Notes: generated by a model not told the origin, from the sequence alone. A stretch of 64,000 nucleotides of DNA from Methylobacillus sp. (GCA_031277395.1 JAITML010000032.1:1-64000), one strand, 5' to 3'. Shown: positions 29,796-37,706, counted from the first letter of the stretch. Numbers and translations: made by a program.

Positions 29796-31418
29796 GTGTT
29801 GCGATTCGACGTACTCATCATCGGCAGCGGCTTGGCCGGACTGACTCTGGCGCTGCAGCTCGCGCCCCACAAGAAGGTCTGCCTTGTCACCAAGTGCCAG
29901 CTTGATGACAGCGCCAGCAGTTGGGCGCAAGGCGGGATCGCCGCCGTGCTGACCGATGAGGACTCCATCGAGGCGCATATCCGCGACACCCTGGTCGCTG
30001 GCGCCGGTCTGTGCGACCCGGAAGTCACGCGCAATGTCGTCACACACGGTCGCGCCGCCGTGGAATGGCTGATTGCCCAGGGCGTGCCATTCACCCGCGA
30101 AGAGGACGACAGCGGCTATCATCTTACGCGCGAAGGCGGCCACAGCAAACGGCGCATCATCCATGCCGCCGACGCCACGGGTCGCGCCGTGCAGGAAACA
30201 CTGACCTTCAAGGTTCGCACGCATCCCGGCATCACCGTGCTGGAAAATCATATCGCGGTGGATCTCATCACCGCGCGCAAGCTGGGTAAACGCAAGGATC
30301 GCTGTCTGGGCGCTTACGTGCTCAGCAAGGAAACCGGGAAAGTCATCACCATTTCCGCCACCCACACCGCTCTGACCGCAGGCGGCGCAGGCAAAGTTTA
30401 TCTTTATACCACCAATCCCGATGTATCAACCGGTGATGGCGTCGCAATGGCCTGGCGCGCCGGTTGCCGCGTGGCAAATATGGAATTCATCCAGTTTCAT
30501 CCGACCTGCCTCTACCACCCGCAGGCCAAATCCTTTCTCATCTCCGAAGCCGTGCGCGGCGAAGGTGGTCTGCTCAAGCTGCCCAATGGCGTGCGCTTCA
30601 TGCCCGCGCATGACAAACGCGCAGAGCTTGCGCCGCGTGATGTGGTCGCACGCGCGATTGACTTTGAAATGAAAAAACGCGGCCTTGATTGCGTTTATCT
30701 TGATATTTCACATCGCCCCGCCGATTTCATCCGGTCGCATTTTCCGACCATCCATCAGAGCTGCATGGAACTGGGCATGGACATCACAAAAGAACCCATT
30801 CCGGTCGTGCCCGCCGTGCACTTCAGTTGCGGTGGCGTGCTCACCAGCGGCAACGCGCACACTGACATTCCCAATCTCTACGCCATAGGCGAAACCGCCT
30901 GTACAGGGCTGCACGGCGCTAACCGTCTTGCCAGCAACTCGCTGCTGGAATGCCTGGTCTATGCCCGCGCCGCCGCGCAAGACATTCTTGCCGACACATC
31001 AGCCGAAACATCCCCGTTACCCGACTGGGATGAAAGCCGCGTTACGGATGCTGACGAAGAAGTCGTTATCACGCAAAACTGGGATGAGCTGCGCCGCACC
31101 ATGTGGAATTATGTTGGCATCGTACGCACTGATAAACGCCTGGAGCGCGCCATGCACCGCATCCATCTGTTGCACGACGAAGTGCATGAGTTTTACAGCA
31201 ACTTCCGCATCAACAATAACTTGATCGAGCTGCGTAACTTGCTGCTGGTCGCCGAACTCATCGTGCGTTGCGCGATGGCGCGCAAGGAAAGCCGTGGCCT
31301 GCACTACAGCAAGGATCATCCGGCCACACTCCCCGACGCCATTCCCAGTGTACTCACACCGCGTAACTACACCAGTCTGCTTGATAACACGCACGAGGAA
31401 CATCCCAGACACTTGTAG
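29796..31418 (+). CDS. nadB: L-aspartate oxidase
   Basis: 540 residues from the GTG at 29796, giving VLRFDVLIIGSGLAGLTLAL as in other NadB proteins; an ATG 27 codons upstream is open but that segment matches nothing. NadB oxidises aspartate to iminoaspartate, the first step of de novo NAD synthesis, using FAD. The dinucleotide motif GSGLAG, the SSWAQGGIAAVL loop, EFIQFHPTCLYHP and the HGANRLASNSLLE active-site region are intact. The helical C-terminal domain is also present. It is divergent from rpoE. Confidence 0.94.
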   Translation: MLRFDVLIIGSGLAGLTLALQLAPHKKVCLVTKCQLDDSASSWAQGGIAAVLTDEDSIEAHIRDTLVAGAGLCDPEVTRNVVTHGRAAVEWLIAQGVPFTREEDDSGYHLTREGGHSKRRIIHAADATGRAVQETLTFKVRTHPGITVLENHIAVDLITARKLGKRKDRCLGAYVLSKETGKVITISATHTALTAGGAGKVYLYTTNPDVSTGDGVAMAWRAGCRVANMEFIQFHPTCLYHPQAKSFLISEAVRGEGGLLKLPNGVRFMPAHDKRAELAPRDVVARAIDFEMKKRGLDCVYLDISHRPADFIRSHFPTIHQSCMELGMDITKEPIPVVPAVHFSCGGVLTSGNAHTDIPNLYAIGETACTGLHGANRLASNSLLECLVYARAAAQDILADTSAETSPLPDWDESRVTDADEEVVITQNWDELRRTMWNYVGIVRTDKRLERAMHRIHLLHDEVHEFYSNFRINNNLIELRNLLLVAELIVRCAMARKESRGLHYSKDHPATLPDAIPSVLTPRNYTSLLDNTHEEHPRHL

Positions 31419-31480
31419 CGCTTTCCTTCCTGCGAGCCGGAAAAAATTGGAGGGAACGATATTTGACTGATAGCTGCAAG

Positions 31481-31510
31481 TTGGCGCTCTCCGCCCAACA
31501 AAGCTATCAT
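31481..31510 (+). promoter_or_regulatory. Candidate promoter for the cupin gene
   Basis: TTGGCG (31481-31486) and TATCAT (31505-31510) are 18 bp apart, each with two mismatches to the sigma-70 consensus. The predicted start lies about 25 nt before the cupin ATG at 31542. Motif-only inference. Confidence 0.4.
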
Positions 31511-31541
31511 GTTTGTTCGGTTAACCTGAAAGGACTTCGTC

Positions 31542-31817
31542 ATGAGCAAAATCATCGTAGAACACAATCCCGATCCCGCACGCCTGAAATCCATGGGCGT
31601 ATCTTCCTGGCCGACATGGTCAAAAGAAGTCTCTACCTTCCCGTGGAATTTCGGTGAGAAAGAAGTCGCCTACTTACTCGAAGGCGATGTCATCGTCACA
31701 CCCGACGACGGCGAACCCGTGCACTTCGGCAAAGGCGATCTCGTCACCTTCCCTGAAGGCATGTCCTGCACATGGGAAGTCAAACAACCCGTACACAAAC
31801 ACTATAGTCTGGGATAG
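31542..31817 (+). CDS. Small cupin-domain protein
   Basis: 91 residues, preceded by AAAGGA. A single cupin barrel of the EutQ/DUF861 type: STFPWNFGEKEVAYLLEGDVIVTPDDGEPVHFGKGDLVTFPEGMSCTWEV. The first cupin motif lacks the usual two histidines (E, K and Y are present instead), so metal binding and catalysis are doubtful. An intrinsic terminator lies directly downstream, so this is a one-gene unit. It is the last intact chromosomal gene before the prophage boundary. Substrate unknown. Confidence 0.8.
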   Translation: MSKIIVEHNPDPARLKSMGVSSWPTWSKEVSTFPWNFGEKEVAYLLEGDVIVTPDDGEPVHFGKGDLVTFPEGMSCTWEVKQPVHKHYSLG

Positions 31818-31830
31818 TAGAAATGCAAAA

Positions 31831-31854
31831 AGCCGGGAGTTCCCGGCTTTTTTG
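31831..31854 (+). terminator. Intrinsic terminator after the cupin gene
   Basis: AGCCGGG and CCCGGCT arms around an AGTT loop (31831-31848) run directly into a T6 tract. It follows the cupin stop by 13 bp and marks the end of chromosomal transcription before the attachment site. Confidence 0.85.
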
Positions 31855-31912
31855 TGAGAAGGCCTCCATCAAGTCGGAGTAAGTTTCCATGTCCGACAAG
31901 ATCTCTCTGAAT

Positions 31913-31962
<50 letters not shown>

Positions 31963-32047
31963 ATAGAATCGAGTACCTATCCAAGTGATTTGAAATTCAA
32001 ATCGCGGTTTGGTCGCTAATATTCTGCACAAATTTTAAGCGGCTGTA

Positions 32048-32088
32048 ACCCGCATAAATACTGGGTCGCTTTTTGAGTATTAGCGGGT
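32048..32088. repeat. Imperfect inverted repeat next to attL
   Basis: Arms ACCCGCATAAATACT (32048-32062) and AGTATTAGCGGGT (32076-32088) are nearly complementary, with a 13-base loop. The gene-free stretch 31,963-32,099 also holds GGTCGCT twice (about 32,005 and 32,063). Such repeats beside an attachment core could be integrase arm sites or a structured 3' end for the lysis operon. Neither is demonstrated. Confidence 0.35.
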
Positions 32089-32099
32089 AAAATATCCCC

Positions 32100-32249
32100 A
32101 TGACAACCAAACACACATCAGTAAAACGCAACCGTGGCGTATCGAAATTCTGGCGGCTCAAGAACCGGCTGAAGCCTAACGAAAAGCTTCCACCAGCATC
32201 CGGTTACAAGCCGCATTCTGATCCACAGCAACCCGCCGACAAGCGTTAA
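32100..32249 (+). CDS. Possible small basic protein at the prophage edge
   Basis: A 49-codon reading frame on the plus strand, starting at the ATG at 32100. The product is lysine/arginine- and proline-rich (begins MTTKHTSVKRNRGVSKFW, ends DPQQPADKR). It resembles no family I know. Its last 74 bases are antisense to the end of the Rz gene. TAAAAT lies about 8 bp upstream, but there is no ribosome site of note. It may be a real plus-strand accessory gene at the phage end or chance. Confidence 0.3.
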   Translation: MTTKHTSVKRNRGVSKFWRLKNRLKPNEKLPPASGYKPHSDPQQPADKR

Positions 32250-32718
32250 GCTCAACGACTATTGCGTCTGCTCTTGCGGCTTCGCTGACAAGGTATTCAG
32301 CAAGTTGGTTTGAAAGTTCACCGGTTCTGTCTGGTAGAACTGTTCCGGCAGTTTCGGGAGTTTGGGTGCTGCCACAGGCTGTTTCTCGATCTCCTGCCCA
32401 CGGGTCGCGCAGCTTGACAAGATCAGAGCGCAGAGCAGCAATAGTAGCGTCCTTGGTTTTGCGTACATTCTCAATCTCCTTCTGTCTGTCTGTTTCGGCT
32501 TGCATGAGAGCTTCGCCTGCTTCGCGTTCCTGTGCCCTTAACTTGTTTTGCAGGTCAGCCACACGCCGGATTTCAGCTTGCAGCTTCTGGTTGGTGGCTT
32601 CCTGTACTTTCAGAGCTTCGCTGTCTGCCTGCCAGTCTCGGATTTGCCAACCGGCATACATGCCGATAATGAGGGCGGCAAGACTGGCTATCGCTGCAAA
32701 TTTCAGTTCGCCAAACAT
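32176..32718 (-). CDS. Rz-type i-spanin
   Basis: 180 residues from the ATG at 32718 (MFGELKFAAIASLAALIIG). One N-terminal transmembrane anchor (about 6-26) is followed by a long coiled coil (residues about 30-95: WQADSEALKVQEATNQKLQ and on, with heptad spacing) in the periplasm. This is the layout of Rz, which works with the lipoprotein Rz1 to fuse inner and outer membranes in the last step of lysis. An Rz1 frame is embedded in it. The gene overlaps the end of the endolysin gene by 16 bp. Confidence 0.85.
   Translation of the reverse strand: MFGELKFAAIASLAALIIGMYAGWQIRDWQADSEALKVQEATNQKLQAEIRRVADLQNKLRAQEREAGEALMQAETDRQKEIENVRKTKDATIAALRSDLVKLRDPWAGDRETACGSTQTPETAGTVLPDRTGELSNQLAEYLVSEAARADAIVVELNACRRVAVDQNAACNRMLVEAFR
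32259..32468 (-). CDS. Rz1-type o-spanin lipoprotein, embedded in Rz
   Basis: 69 residues from the ATG at 32468, with GGAG 7 bp upstream. It lies wholly inside the Rz gene in another frame. The N-terminus is a lipoprotein signal with lipobox LSSC (Cys20); the mature part is short and proline-rich (APKLPKLPEQFYQTEPVNF). Small size, lipobox, proline content and nesting in Rz are the diagnostic combination for Rz1. Confidence 0.85.
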   Translation of the reverse strand: MYAKPRTLLLLLCALILSSCATRGQEIEKQPVAAPKLPKLPEQFYQTEPVNFQTNLLNTLSAKPQEQTQ

Positions 32719-33215
32719 TTGGCTTTCCGCTCTAGGCTGCGCTCCCAGACACCCCAACACCGCTTGTTACGCTCACCGTTAATCATGGTCGAGCAGTCAT
32801 AGCCACCTGCGTATTTATAGAGCGTGTAGGCGTTGCATGAGGCTTCGTAGTTGCCCTGATTGATGTAGCGCACCATTGAGCTTTTGCAGGCTGTCGGCAG
32901 GCCGTAGTTATAGGCGAAGTCGGCAAGTACGTCATATTCTGTCTGCGAGAGTGGAGCCGTCACACACTTCTTCAAACCCACTTCGTCTTTCTGCAAATGG
33001 ATATTCACGCGCTTGACCGCAGACACTGGGTCGATCTTTTCACCGAGCTTGACGGGTGTTCCGTCCTCTTTGACTGTGCTGCCAAAGCCTATGGTCGGCG
33101 GGTCGCCTTTGACTGGGATAGTCGCTTCTGGAATAAAACTCTCGTAGGCAAGAATGGCGATCAACCCTGCGGCAGACAGCTTTAATCCTTCGATAGCGTA
33201 TCGTCTGGCTTCCAT
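32703..33215 (-). CDS. SAR endolysin, GH24 lysozyme
   Basis: 170 residues with an AGAGGG ribosome site. It degrades peptidoglycan as an N-acetylmuramidase. A weakly hydrophobic N-terminal segment (about 10-24, LKLSAAGLIAILAY) is a signal-anchor-release domain rather than a cleaved signal. The catalytic triad of phage lysozymes is visible as Glu25 (YESF), Asp38 (VKGD) and Thr41 (PTIGFGST). Several cysteines (CVTAPL, CKSS, SCNAY, YDCST, KRCWG) could take part in the disulfide switching seen in some SAR endolysins. It lies between the holin and Rz genes. Confidence 0.9.
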   Translation of the reverse strand: MEARRYAIEGLKLSAAGLIAILAYESFIPEATIPVKGDPPTIGFGSTVKEDGTPVKLGEKIDPVSAVKRVNIHLQKDEVGLKKCVTAPLSQTEYDVLADFAYNYGLPTACKSSMVRYINQGNYEASCNAYTLYKYAGGYDCSTMINGERNKRCWGVWERSLERKAKCLAN

Positions 33216-33421
33216 GACGTGCCCTCTGTCTTGCCACGGATGTAGCCTTTGATCTCGTGGATGTCGCTCGTCGCTATATTGAATGCCTCGATCAGCTTGT
33301 TAAGCTGCGCTCGCAGGTCATCTATATGAGTAAAAATTCTCTTGTACAGGAAAAACGTCAGCGTTCCCAACGCACCAACGAGCGTCATAATCACGCCAAA
33401 TTCGTGATCGGTAGGAATCAT
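33182..33421 (-). CDS. Putative holin
   Basis: 79 residues from the ATG at 33421, which overlaps the upstream stop (ATGA). One transmembrane helix, about 10-30 (FGVIMTLVGALGTLTFFLY), is followed by a charged amphipathic region (HIDDLRAQLNKLIEAFN) and a hydrophilic tail. The single helix, small size and place directly before a SAR endolysin suggest a pinholin or XhlA-like holin. It overlaps the endolysin start by 34 bp. Holin identity is inferred from context. Confidence 0.65.
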   Translation of the reverse strand: MIPTDHEFGVIMTLVGALGTLTFFLYKRIFTHIDDLRAQLNKLIEAFNIATSDIHEIKGYIRGKTEGTSWKPDDTLSKD

Positions 33422-33999
33422 CGACGACCGTACACTTCCAGAACACCCTGCGTGACCGTCGGGTACACCGTGGTGGTGGTTTGACCGACCGTCACTGTAC
33501 CAGACAGCGTGAGATGGATGGCATATATTCCGCCGACACAGCGCCAACCGATGCGCCCCACGCTTGTCTGGGTAATCTGTACATCGGCAGCGGACAAGTT
33601 GGCGATGTTATCCATCGTGCCAAAGTCCGTGGTGTAGCCACCGAGGTCAAGCTGCCCGTCGAGCAATGACGCGGGCGTAAGGGTCGAGAGGGCTAGGGAA
33701 TTGCTCGCATTCCCATCCCCGTCAATCACATCACCCAAGGCTCCGTCCTGCGCTTCGATGTGCAATGCCAAGCTCGCGGTTGCTGCGGTATCGTCGATCT
33801 TCGCGCCGCTGAAGCGGAAGCGGAGATCGTTCCAGCTTCTGTCTGGCAAGGGGAGCCGCATTTCGGTGTTGGCTCCCGTCAACGGAATGGTTTGAAGCAG
33901 CGTAAAAGGATTATTCACGCGCTCGATCAGTTCGTTTATTTTCTGTCTCACGTCTGCGTGATACAAGCCGCTGTCGGGTAAAAGTGCTATTTCGCTCAT
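33418..33999 (-). CDS. Phage protein of unknown function, probably structural
   Basis: 193 residues, start supported by AAGGAG. The N-terminus is helical (YHADVRQKINELIERVNNPF). The rest is rich in beta-prone residues, glycine and threonine (DRSWNDLRFRFSGAKIDDTAATASLALHIE and TLSGTVTVGQTTTTVYPTVTQGVLEVYGRR), as in small tail or receptor-binding beta-sandwich proteins. I do not recognise a family. It lies between an HNH gene and the holin in the late operon. Confidence 0.6.
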   Translation of the reverse strand: MSEIALLPDSGLYHADVRQKINELIERVNNPFTLLQTIPLTGANTEMRLPLPDRSWNDLRFRFSGAKIDDTAATASLALHIEAQDGALGDVIDGDGNASNSLALSTLTPASLLDGQLDLGGYTTDFGTMDNIANLSAADVQITQTSVGRIGWRCVGGIYAIHLTLSGTVTVGQTTTTVYPTVTQGVLEVYGRR

Positions 34000-34010
34000 G
34001 TTGTTTCTCC

Positions 34011-34823
34011 TTAAATGTGTTCAGCACTGAAAGTGCGTTTACGATTTTCTGGCCGCTCAAACATCATGGACGCAGGCCATCCAGCTTCACTTCTTCTACG
34101 CAATGTCGCCACACCAATTCCACTCCGCTTCGCCGCCTCATGCAGGCGCATCCGCCCGTCCGGGGTTTCGATGTGCCTTTCAGCAGCAAAGTTAACTTTT
34201 TTTGGCGGGTAAAACAGTCTGGATGCAGGCCAGCCATGTTCTATGCGATCTGCCAATGTTTCACGCTTTATCCCGCTCAACTCTGCCGCCTCAACTAAAA
34301 GCATCCGTCCAGATGGAGTGTCAATATAGCGATTGCTGCGCTTATTCCGCCCCTGCGTCTTGCTATCAGCCCAGACACAATTTTCTGGCGAATAGTCTCC
34401 GTCGTTATCTACTCGCTCAAGCGATAATCCGTTCCTGTAAGTAGCGCCCATGTCCGCAAGAAAATTCTCAAAGCTGCTTTTCCATCTATCGCAGACGGTG
34501 ATTCCACGCGATCCGTAGTTGGCGTAGCTACCGTTTCGCGGGTTGTTACATCTCGCCCTCATTGTTTTCCACACGCAGAATATCGGCGTACCAGCCATTC
34601 CGTGTTTTGTCGCTGTTTCTTTAATGCGCTGATCACGCCAACAGCCGCAGCTTTTTGTCACTCCAAAATTCTCTGTGCTAATTATTTTTCTTTTTCCGCA
34701 ATCGCAGACAACATTCCACCACCCCTTCCATTTACGATACCCGGCAAACGATTCCACAGTCAGGAAGAAACGCTTCTGCCCGGTTAAGTCTTTGGTTCTG
34801 GGGTTTAATATCAATTTGCCCAC
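34011..34823 (-). CDS. HNH-type homing endonuclease-like protein (copy 1)
   Basis: 270 residues, probable GTG start overlapping the upstream stop by 13 bp. A zinc-binding start (CDCG, then SCGCW) is followed by the core seen in many free-standing phage endonucleases: WKTMRARCNNPRNGSYANYGSRGITVCDRW, FLADMG, LSLERVDNDGDYSPENCVW. Two similar C-terminal helix-turn-helix blocks (DTPSGRMLLVEAAELSGI and ETPDGRMRLHEAAKRSGI) each end in GWPAS and probably bind DNA. The same core occurs at 59898-60521 and 61238-61873. It interrupts the late operon between two unrelated virion genes, as mobile homing genes do. Nuclease activity is inferred. Confidence 0.7.
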   Translation of the reverse strand: MGKLILNPRTKDLTGQKRFFLTVESFAGYRKWKGWWNVVCDCGKRKIISTENFGVTKSCGCWRDQRIKETATKHGMAGTPIFCVWKTMRARCNNPRNGSYANYGSRGITVCDRWKSSFENFLADMGATYRNGLSLERVDNDGDYSPENCVWADSKTQGRNKRSNRYIDTPSGRMLLVEAAELSGIKRETLADRIEHGWPASRLFYPPKKVNFAAERHIETPDGRMRLHEAAKRSGIGVATLRRRSEAGWPASMMFERPENRKRTFSAEHI

Positions 34824-35635
34824 TCCTCGCTGTCATCCCAGATTTCTGAATCTTGCCAAGTGGTGCGTGGGGGGAGATTTCCGACGATGCGAAAAGTGCA
34901 CGGCACGACCAACGTTCCGGGGTCGTCTGTCGTAAAGGCGCGTACCGTCAAACTCCTGTCCGTGATTTCAGATGCGACCACTTTAATGAGGTTGGTCAAG
35001 TCGGAATGTGTCTCCTGCAATGCGGAGAGATTCACGCCAGTCAACTTGGGGAAGGATTCTTGCGGAACTACAGTCACTTTCTCGCTGATGAATAACGCCC
35101 CGCTTGGCTTGAAATTCGTGAACGTGATGTCTATTGCTACAGACACAGCAATAAGGTTTCCCGGCGTGTCTGTCGTTATCACGTCATTACTCATGCCACG
35201 CATCAGCGCAGAGTTAGCCGGAGGAGGGGTAGTCTCGCTCAGAATCTCAAACCCACGGTAGCCGTCACCGCTGATGAGCTTGACGGTGGTGGGGCTGTTC
35301 TGTGGCTCTGGTTGTGGTTCAGGGGTTGGTGGTACATCGACAAGCCAGGTCGGGATTGCTCCAAGGCCGTTGTATGAACCATCCTCTGTCTCATTTCCGA
35401 GCGTGTATTCTTGGCCGTTCGCAGCGATGTAAAGCTTGGTCTTGCGGAAATCATAGACAACCTCCCATGCCCCATCCCAATGTGCGACGCTTCCAGATGG
35501 TGCGGACGGAGGCGCAACAATGACTGCCTTATACGGCACATTGAAACGGCCAGGGTCATCAACAAACTCACGCGCCTCGCCAGTGCATACATAGCAATTA
35601 TCTCTGTCGAGCTGGTAATAGGTTTGGGTGTTCAT
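34811..35635 (-). CDS. Tail-fibre-associated phage protein
   Basis: 274 residues from the ATG at 35635 (MNTQTYYQLDRDNCYV), with AAGGA 7 bp upstream. The N-terminal 100 residues (AHWDGAWEVVYDFRKTKLYIAANGQEYTLG) recall tail-fibre assembly or short structural proteins. A proline linker (PPTPEPQPEPQ) leads to a beta-rich C-terminal half ending WQDSEIWDDSEEWAN. It begins just beyond the tail-fibre cassette, only 26 bp from its left inverted repeat. A chaperone or accessory fibre role is suggested by position only. Confidence 0.55.
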   Translation of the reverse strand: MNTQTYYQLDRDNCYVCTGEAREFVDDPGRFNVPYKAVIVAPPSAPSGSVAHWDGAWEVVYDFRKTKLYIAANGQEYTLGNETEDGSYNGLGAIPTWLVDVPPTPEPQPEPQNSPTTVKLISGDGYRGFEILSETTPPPANSALMRGMSNDVITTDTPGNLIAVSVAIDITFTNFKPSGALFISEKVTVVPQESFPKLTGVNLSALQETHSDLTNLIKVVASEITDRSLTVRAFTTDDPGTLVVPCTFRIVGNLPPRTTWQDSEIWDDSEEWAN

Positions 35636-35661
35636 CCGTATTTCCTTATTCAAAAAATGTT

Positions 35662-35694
35662 GACCCTGACACTGCAAATGTCAGACTGCTCGGA
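35662..35694 (+). repeat. Inverted repeat, left copy, tail-fibre cassette
   Basis: A 33-bp sequence starting GACCCTGACACTGC and ending GACTGCTCGGA, present again as a perfect reverse complement at 36134-36166. Inside it CTGACA and TGTCAG form a dyad around 7 bases, the layout of a tyrosine-recombinase core. It encodes DPDTANVRLLG in both orientations. Confidence 0.8.
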
Positions 35695-35913
35695 AGCTGG
35701 CAGGGCAGTGCGAATCTCGCGCACGGCCACAGCACTTACAGCGGCGGTAGCGGCTCGCTCTCTATCCCTGCGAATCAGCAGATTCTCGACGGAAGTGCAG
35801 TCGCTGGTCTGCCGCAAGGCAACGAAGCGTTGGAGAGCCTTCGCATTCATTCGTCTGGCGGTGCGGAGTCGCGATCTGAAAACACCGCGTATCCACCTTG
35901 TATCAGAGTGTAG
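35662..35913 (+). other. Silent alternative C-terminal module of the tail fibre
   Basis: A plus-strand open frame of 84 codons with no start codon of its own, ending in TAG at 35911-35913. It encodes 83 residues (DPDTANVRLLGSWQGSANL to YPPCIRV). Its length is exactly that of the expressed module on the other strand, and about 57 of 83 residues agree without gaps. The conserved frame positions are the turns and scaffold (LAH.H, YSGG, SLSIP, QQILDG, RIHSSGGAE). The loops differ, as in alternative receptor-binding tips. The two stop codons face each other with one base between them. Inversion across the flanking repeats would put this module in frame with the fibre. Confidence 0.8.
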
Positions 35914-35914
35914 A

Positions 35915-37660
35915 TCAGACATGAATACAGGGGTTGTATGCGGTGTTTTCAGGCCGCGCCTCTGCGCCGCCAGACGAATGGATGCGGATTCCGTTGTCGA
36001 GGCTTTCATTTCCAGTTGCCGTGCCACTGGCGTTCCCGTCGAGAATTTGCTGGCTGTTCGGGATAGAGAGCGATCCACCCCCGCCGCTGTACGAAGCATG
36101 AACGTGCGCGAGATTCGCGCTTGCTTGCCACGATCCGAGCAGTCTGACATTTGCAGTGTCAGGGTCTACTGCTCCTGCCGCTGCGCGTGAGAATGTCATG
36201 CGGATATCTCCGAGCTTAAATGTGCCGTCGCCATTGTCTGCGACATGATGATAACCAGGTTGCCAGTTTTGTAGCGTGACTACTGCACCCTCTTCCTGCG
36301 CGCGTGACCAGACACGTTTCCCGAGCGGCGTTGTCTTGCTCATGTTTCCACCGGTAAATTCGAGCAGCCACGGCGGGGTAATTGTATGCATGTCGCCGTC
36401 GTACCTATTGAAACACTCTGGGTGTCTATAGCCTTCAAAATACGCTGTTTCTACCCACTCCCACATTCCAAAGCCAACGACATAGATCACATCACCAGCG
36501 GTTTTGGTCTCTGGCACAGTGGATAAGGTATACGTCTGAAATCCACCGCTTGCCACAACCATCCACGCGCTCCCGTTCCACACCCGCATTTCACCAGCAG
36601 GGGTATTCCAGTAAAGCGCCCCGACAATCAGTGGGTTGTTGTCATTGTCTGTAGTTGGGTTAGATGTTTTAGCACCGAGATAACGCGCGTCAAAGTTATC
36701 GTAAAGATTGGCTACGTTGGTAGCGGCAGTTTCTGCGGCTGTCTTTGCGGTGCTTGCTTGAGTGGCCGAAGTAGCCGCATTGGTTTCACTCCCCAAAGCA
36801 TTCGCTGCACTCCCTGCGGCTTGGGTCGCGTAGGTTCCGGCAGAAGTTGCATAGCCCCCTGCTGCCGTCGCGCTTCCTGCTGCGTTGTTGGCCGAAGTCT
36901 CGGCTTCTTGTGCCGCAGCCAATGCAGCATTCAGCGCATTCAGAATCGCCTGCAAGTCATCAATCACACCCTGAATATTCTGGATCGCATAGATATTGTC
37001 CGAAACAGATTCAATGGCATTCAGGTTTGCAGCAATAGCCGAAAGGTCGCCGACGATTCCTGCCAGAGCGTCGATATTGCCCATGTTCCCGGCAACCGAA
37101 GTCACGTTCCCGATATTTCCGGCCACGGTGTTGATGGATGTGATATTTCCCGCCACGGAAGATATATCACCCAGACCTGCCACAAGGGTTTGCAGAGCGG
37201 CCATTTCAGCAGCGAGCCTTTGGACAGCCTGTGCAAGCTCGCTCGGTTCAGTAGGTGAGGAAATCGCTACTTTGATCGCTCTGTTTATTTCTTCTCGAAG
37301 CTGCTGAATCTGGATCGTATGTCTGTCCAGCGCCGTCTCAATCGTCTCAGGATAGAACCCGCCCATATTCGTAATATCGAACGGTTGCAGGTTGGGCATA
37401 TTTGAAGTCAGCGTGACTTTATACCCGGAAGGTGGAGCCTGTGTCAGCGTAACTGTCCCACCGGGAGACATATCCTGATCGCCTGAAAGCGTGACGGTAT
37501 AGTCTGTATTTTCGACAAGGGTGGTTTCTTCACCCGTGATATCGGTGAGAATCGCCCACATATCCGATTTGTCGAGAATGACAAAATCAAACGGGAACGC
37601 AGTATTTATCCCGTCTGCAAGATACGGGCCGGATACCCGGATTTCGCTGGAAATGGTCAT
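35915..37660 (-). CDS. Tail fibre protein with switchable C-terminus
   Basis: 581 residues. The N-terminal 110 residues (SGPYLADGINTAFPFDFVILDKSDMW and YTVTLSGDQD) match the virion-anchoring domain of T7-like fibres. A helical region rich in hydrophobic heptads follows, with degenerate SVAGNI repeats (about 165-215) and an alanine-rich stretch to about 330, suggesting a trimeric coiled-coil shaft. A small domain around YWNTPAGEMRVWNGSAW precedes the C-terminal collar-like tip ending GGAEARPENTAYNPCIHV. The last 84 codons (35915-36166) are the expressed copy of a pair of alternative tips. It binds the host receptor. The gene follows an 18/14-bp boundary motif and a terminator. Confidence 0.85.
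   Translation of the reverse strand: MTISSEIRVSGPYLADGINTAFPFDFVILDKSDMWAILTDITGEETTLVENTDYTVTLSGDQDMSPGGTVTLTQAPPSGYKVTLTSNMPNLQPFDITNMGGFYPETIETALDRHTIQIQQLREEINRAIKVAISSPTEPSELAQAVQRLAAEMAALQTLVAGLGDISSVAGNITSINTVAGNIGNVTSVAGNMGNIDALAGIVGDLSAIAANLNAIESVSDNIYAIQNIQGVIDDLQAILNALNAALAAAQEAETSANNAAGSATAAGGYATSAGTYATQAAGSAANALGSETNAATSATQASTAKTAAETAATNVANLYDNFDARYLGAKTSNPTTDNDNNPLIVGALYWNTPAGEMRVWNGSAWMVVASGGFQTYTLSTVPETKTAGDVIYVVGFGMWEWVETAYFEGYRHPECFNRYDGDMHTITPPWLLEFTGGNMSKTTPLGKRVWSRAQEEGAVVTLQNWQPGYHHVADNGDGTFKLGDIRMTFSRAAAGAVDPDTANVRLLGSWQASANLAHVHASYSGGGGSLSIPNSQQILDGNASGTATGNESLDNGIRIHSSGGAEARPENTAYNPCIHV
36134..36166 (-). repeat. Inverted repeat, right copy, tail-fibre cassette
   Basis: Perfect reverse complement of 35662-35694 over 33 bp; just outside, identity stops (A instead of T, then mostly unrelated bases). 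It lies in the fibre gene at the border between the constant part and the variable tip, in the same reading frame as the left copy, so crossover anywhere inside keeps the frame. Confidence 0.8.
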
Positions 37661-37706
37661 GTTGCAAGCCCATCATTGATTTCAACAAGCCTACTGCATG
37701 ACTAGT

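Noticed and set aside
35650..36150. A 166-codon minus-strand frame across the cassette
   Set aside because: It is an out-of-register reading of the two fibre modules; the in-frame fibre tip and its inverted counterpart explain the sequence far better.
35662..36166. Diversity-generating retroelement (template and variable repeat) as an explanation for the two fibre tips
   Set aside because: The differences are not limited to adenines of one copy, include many synonymous changes, and the copies are inverted to each other; no reverse transcriptase gene is visible.
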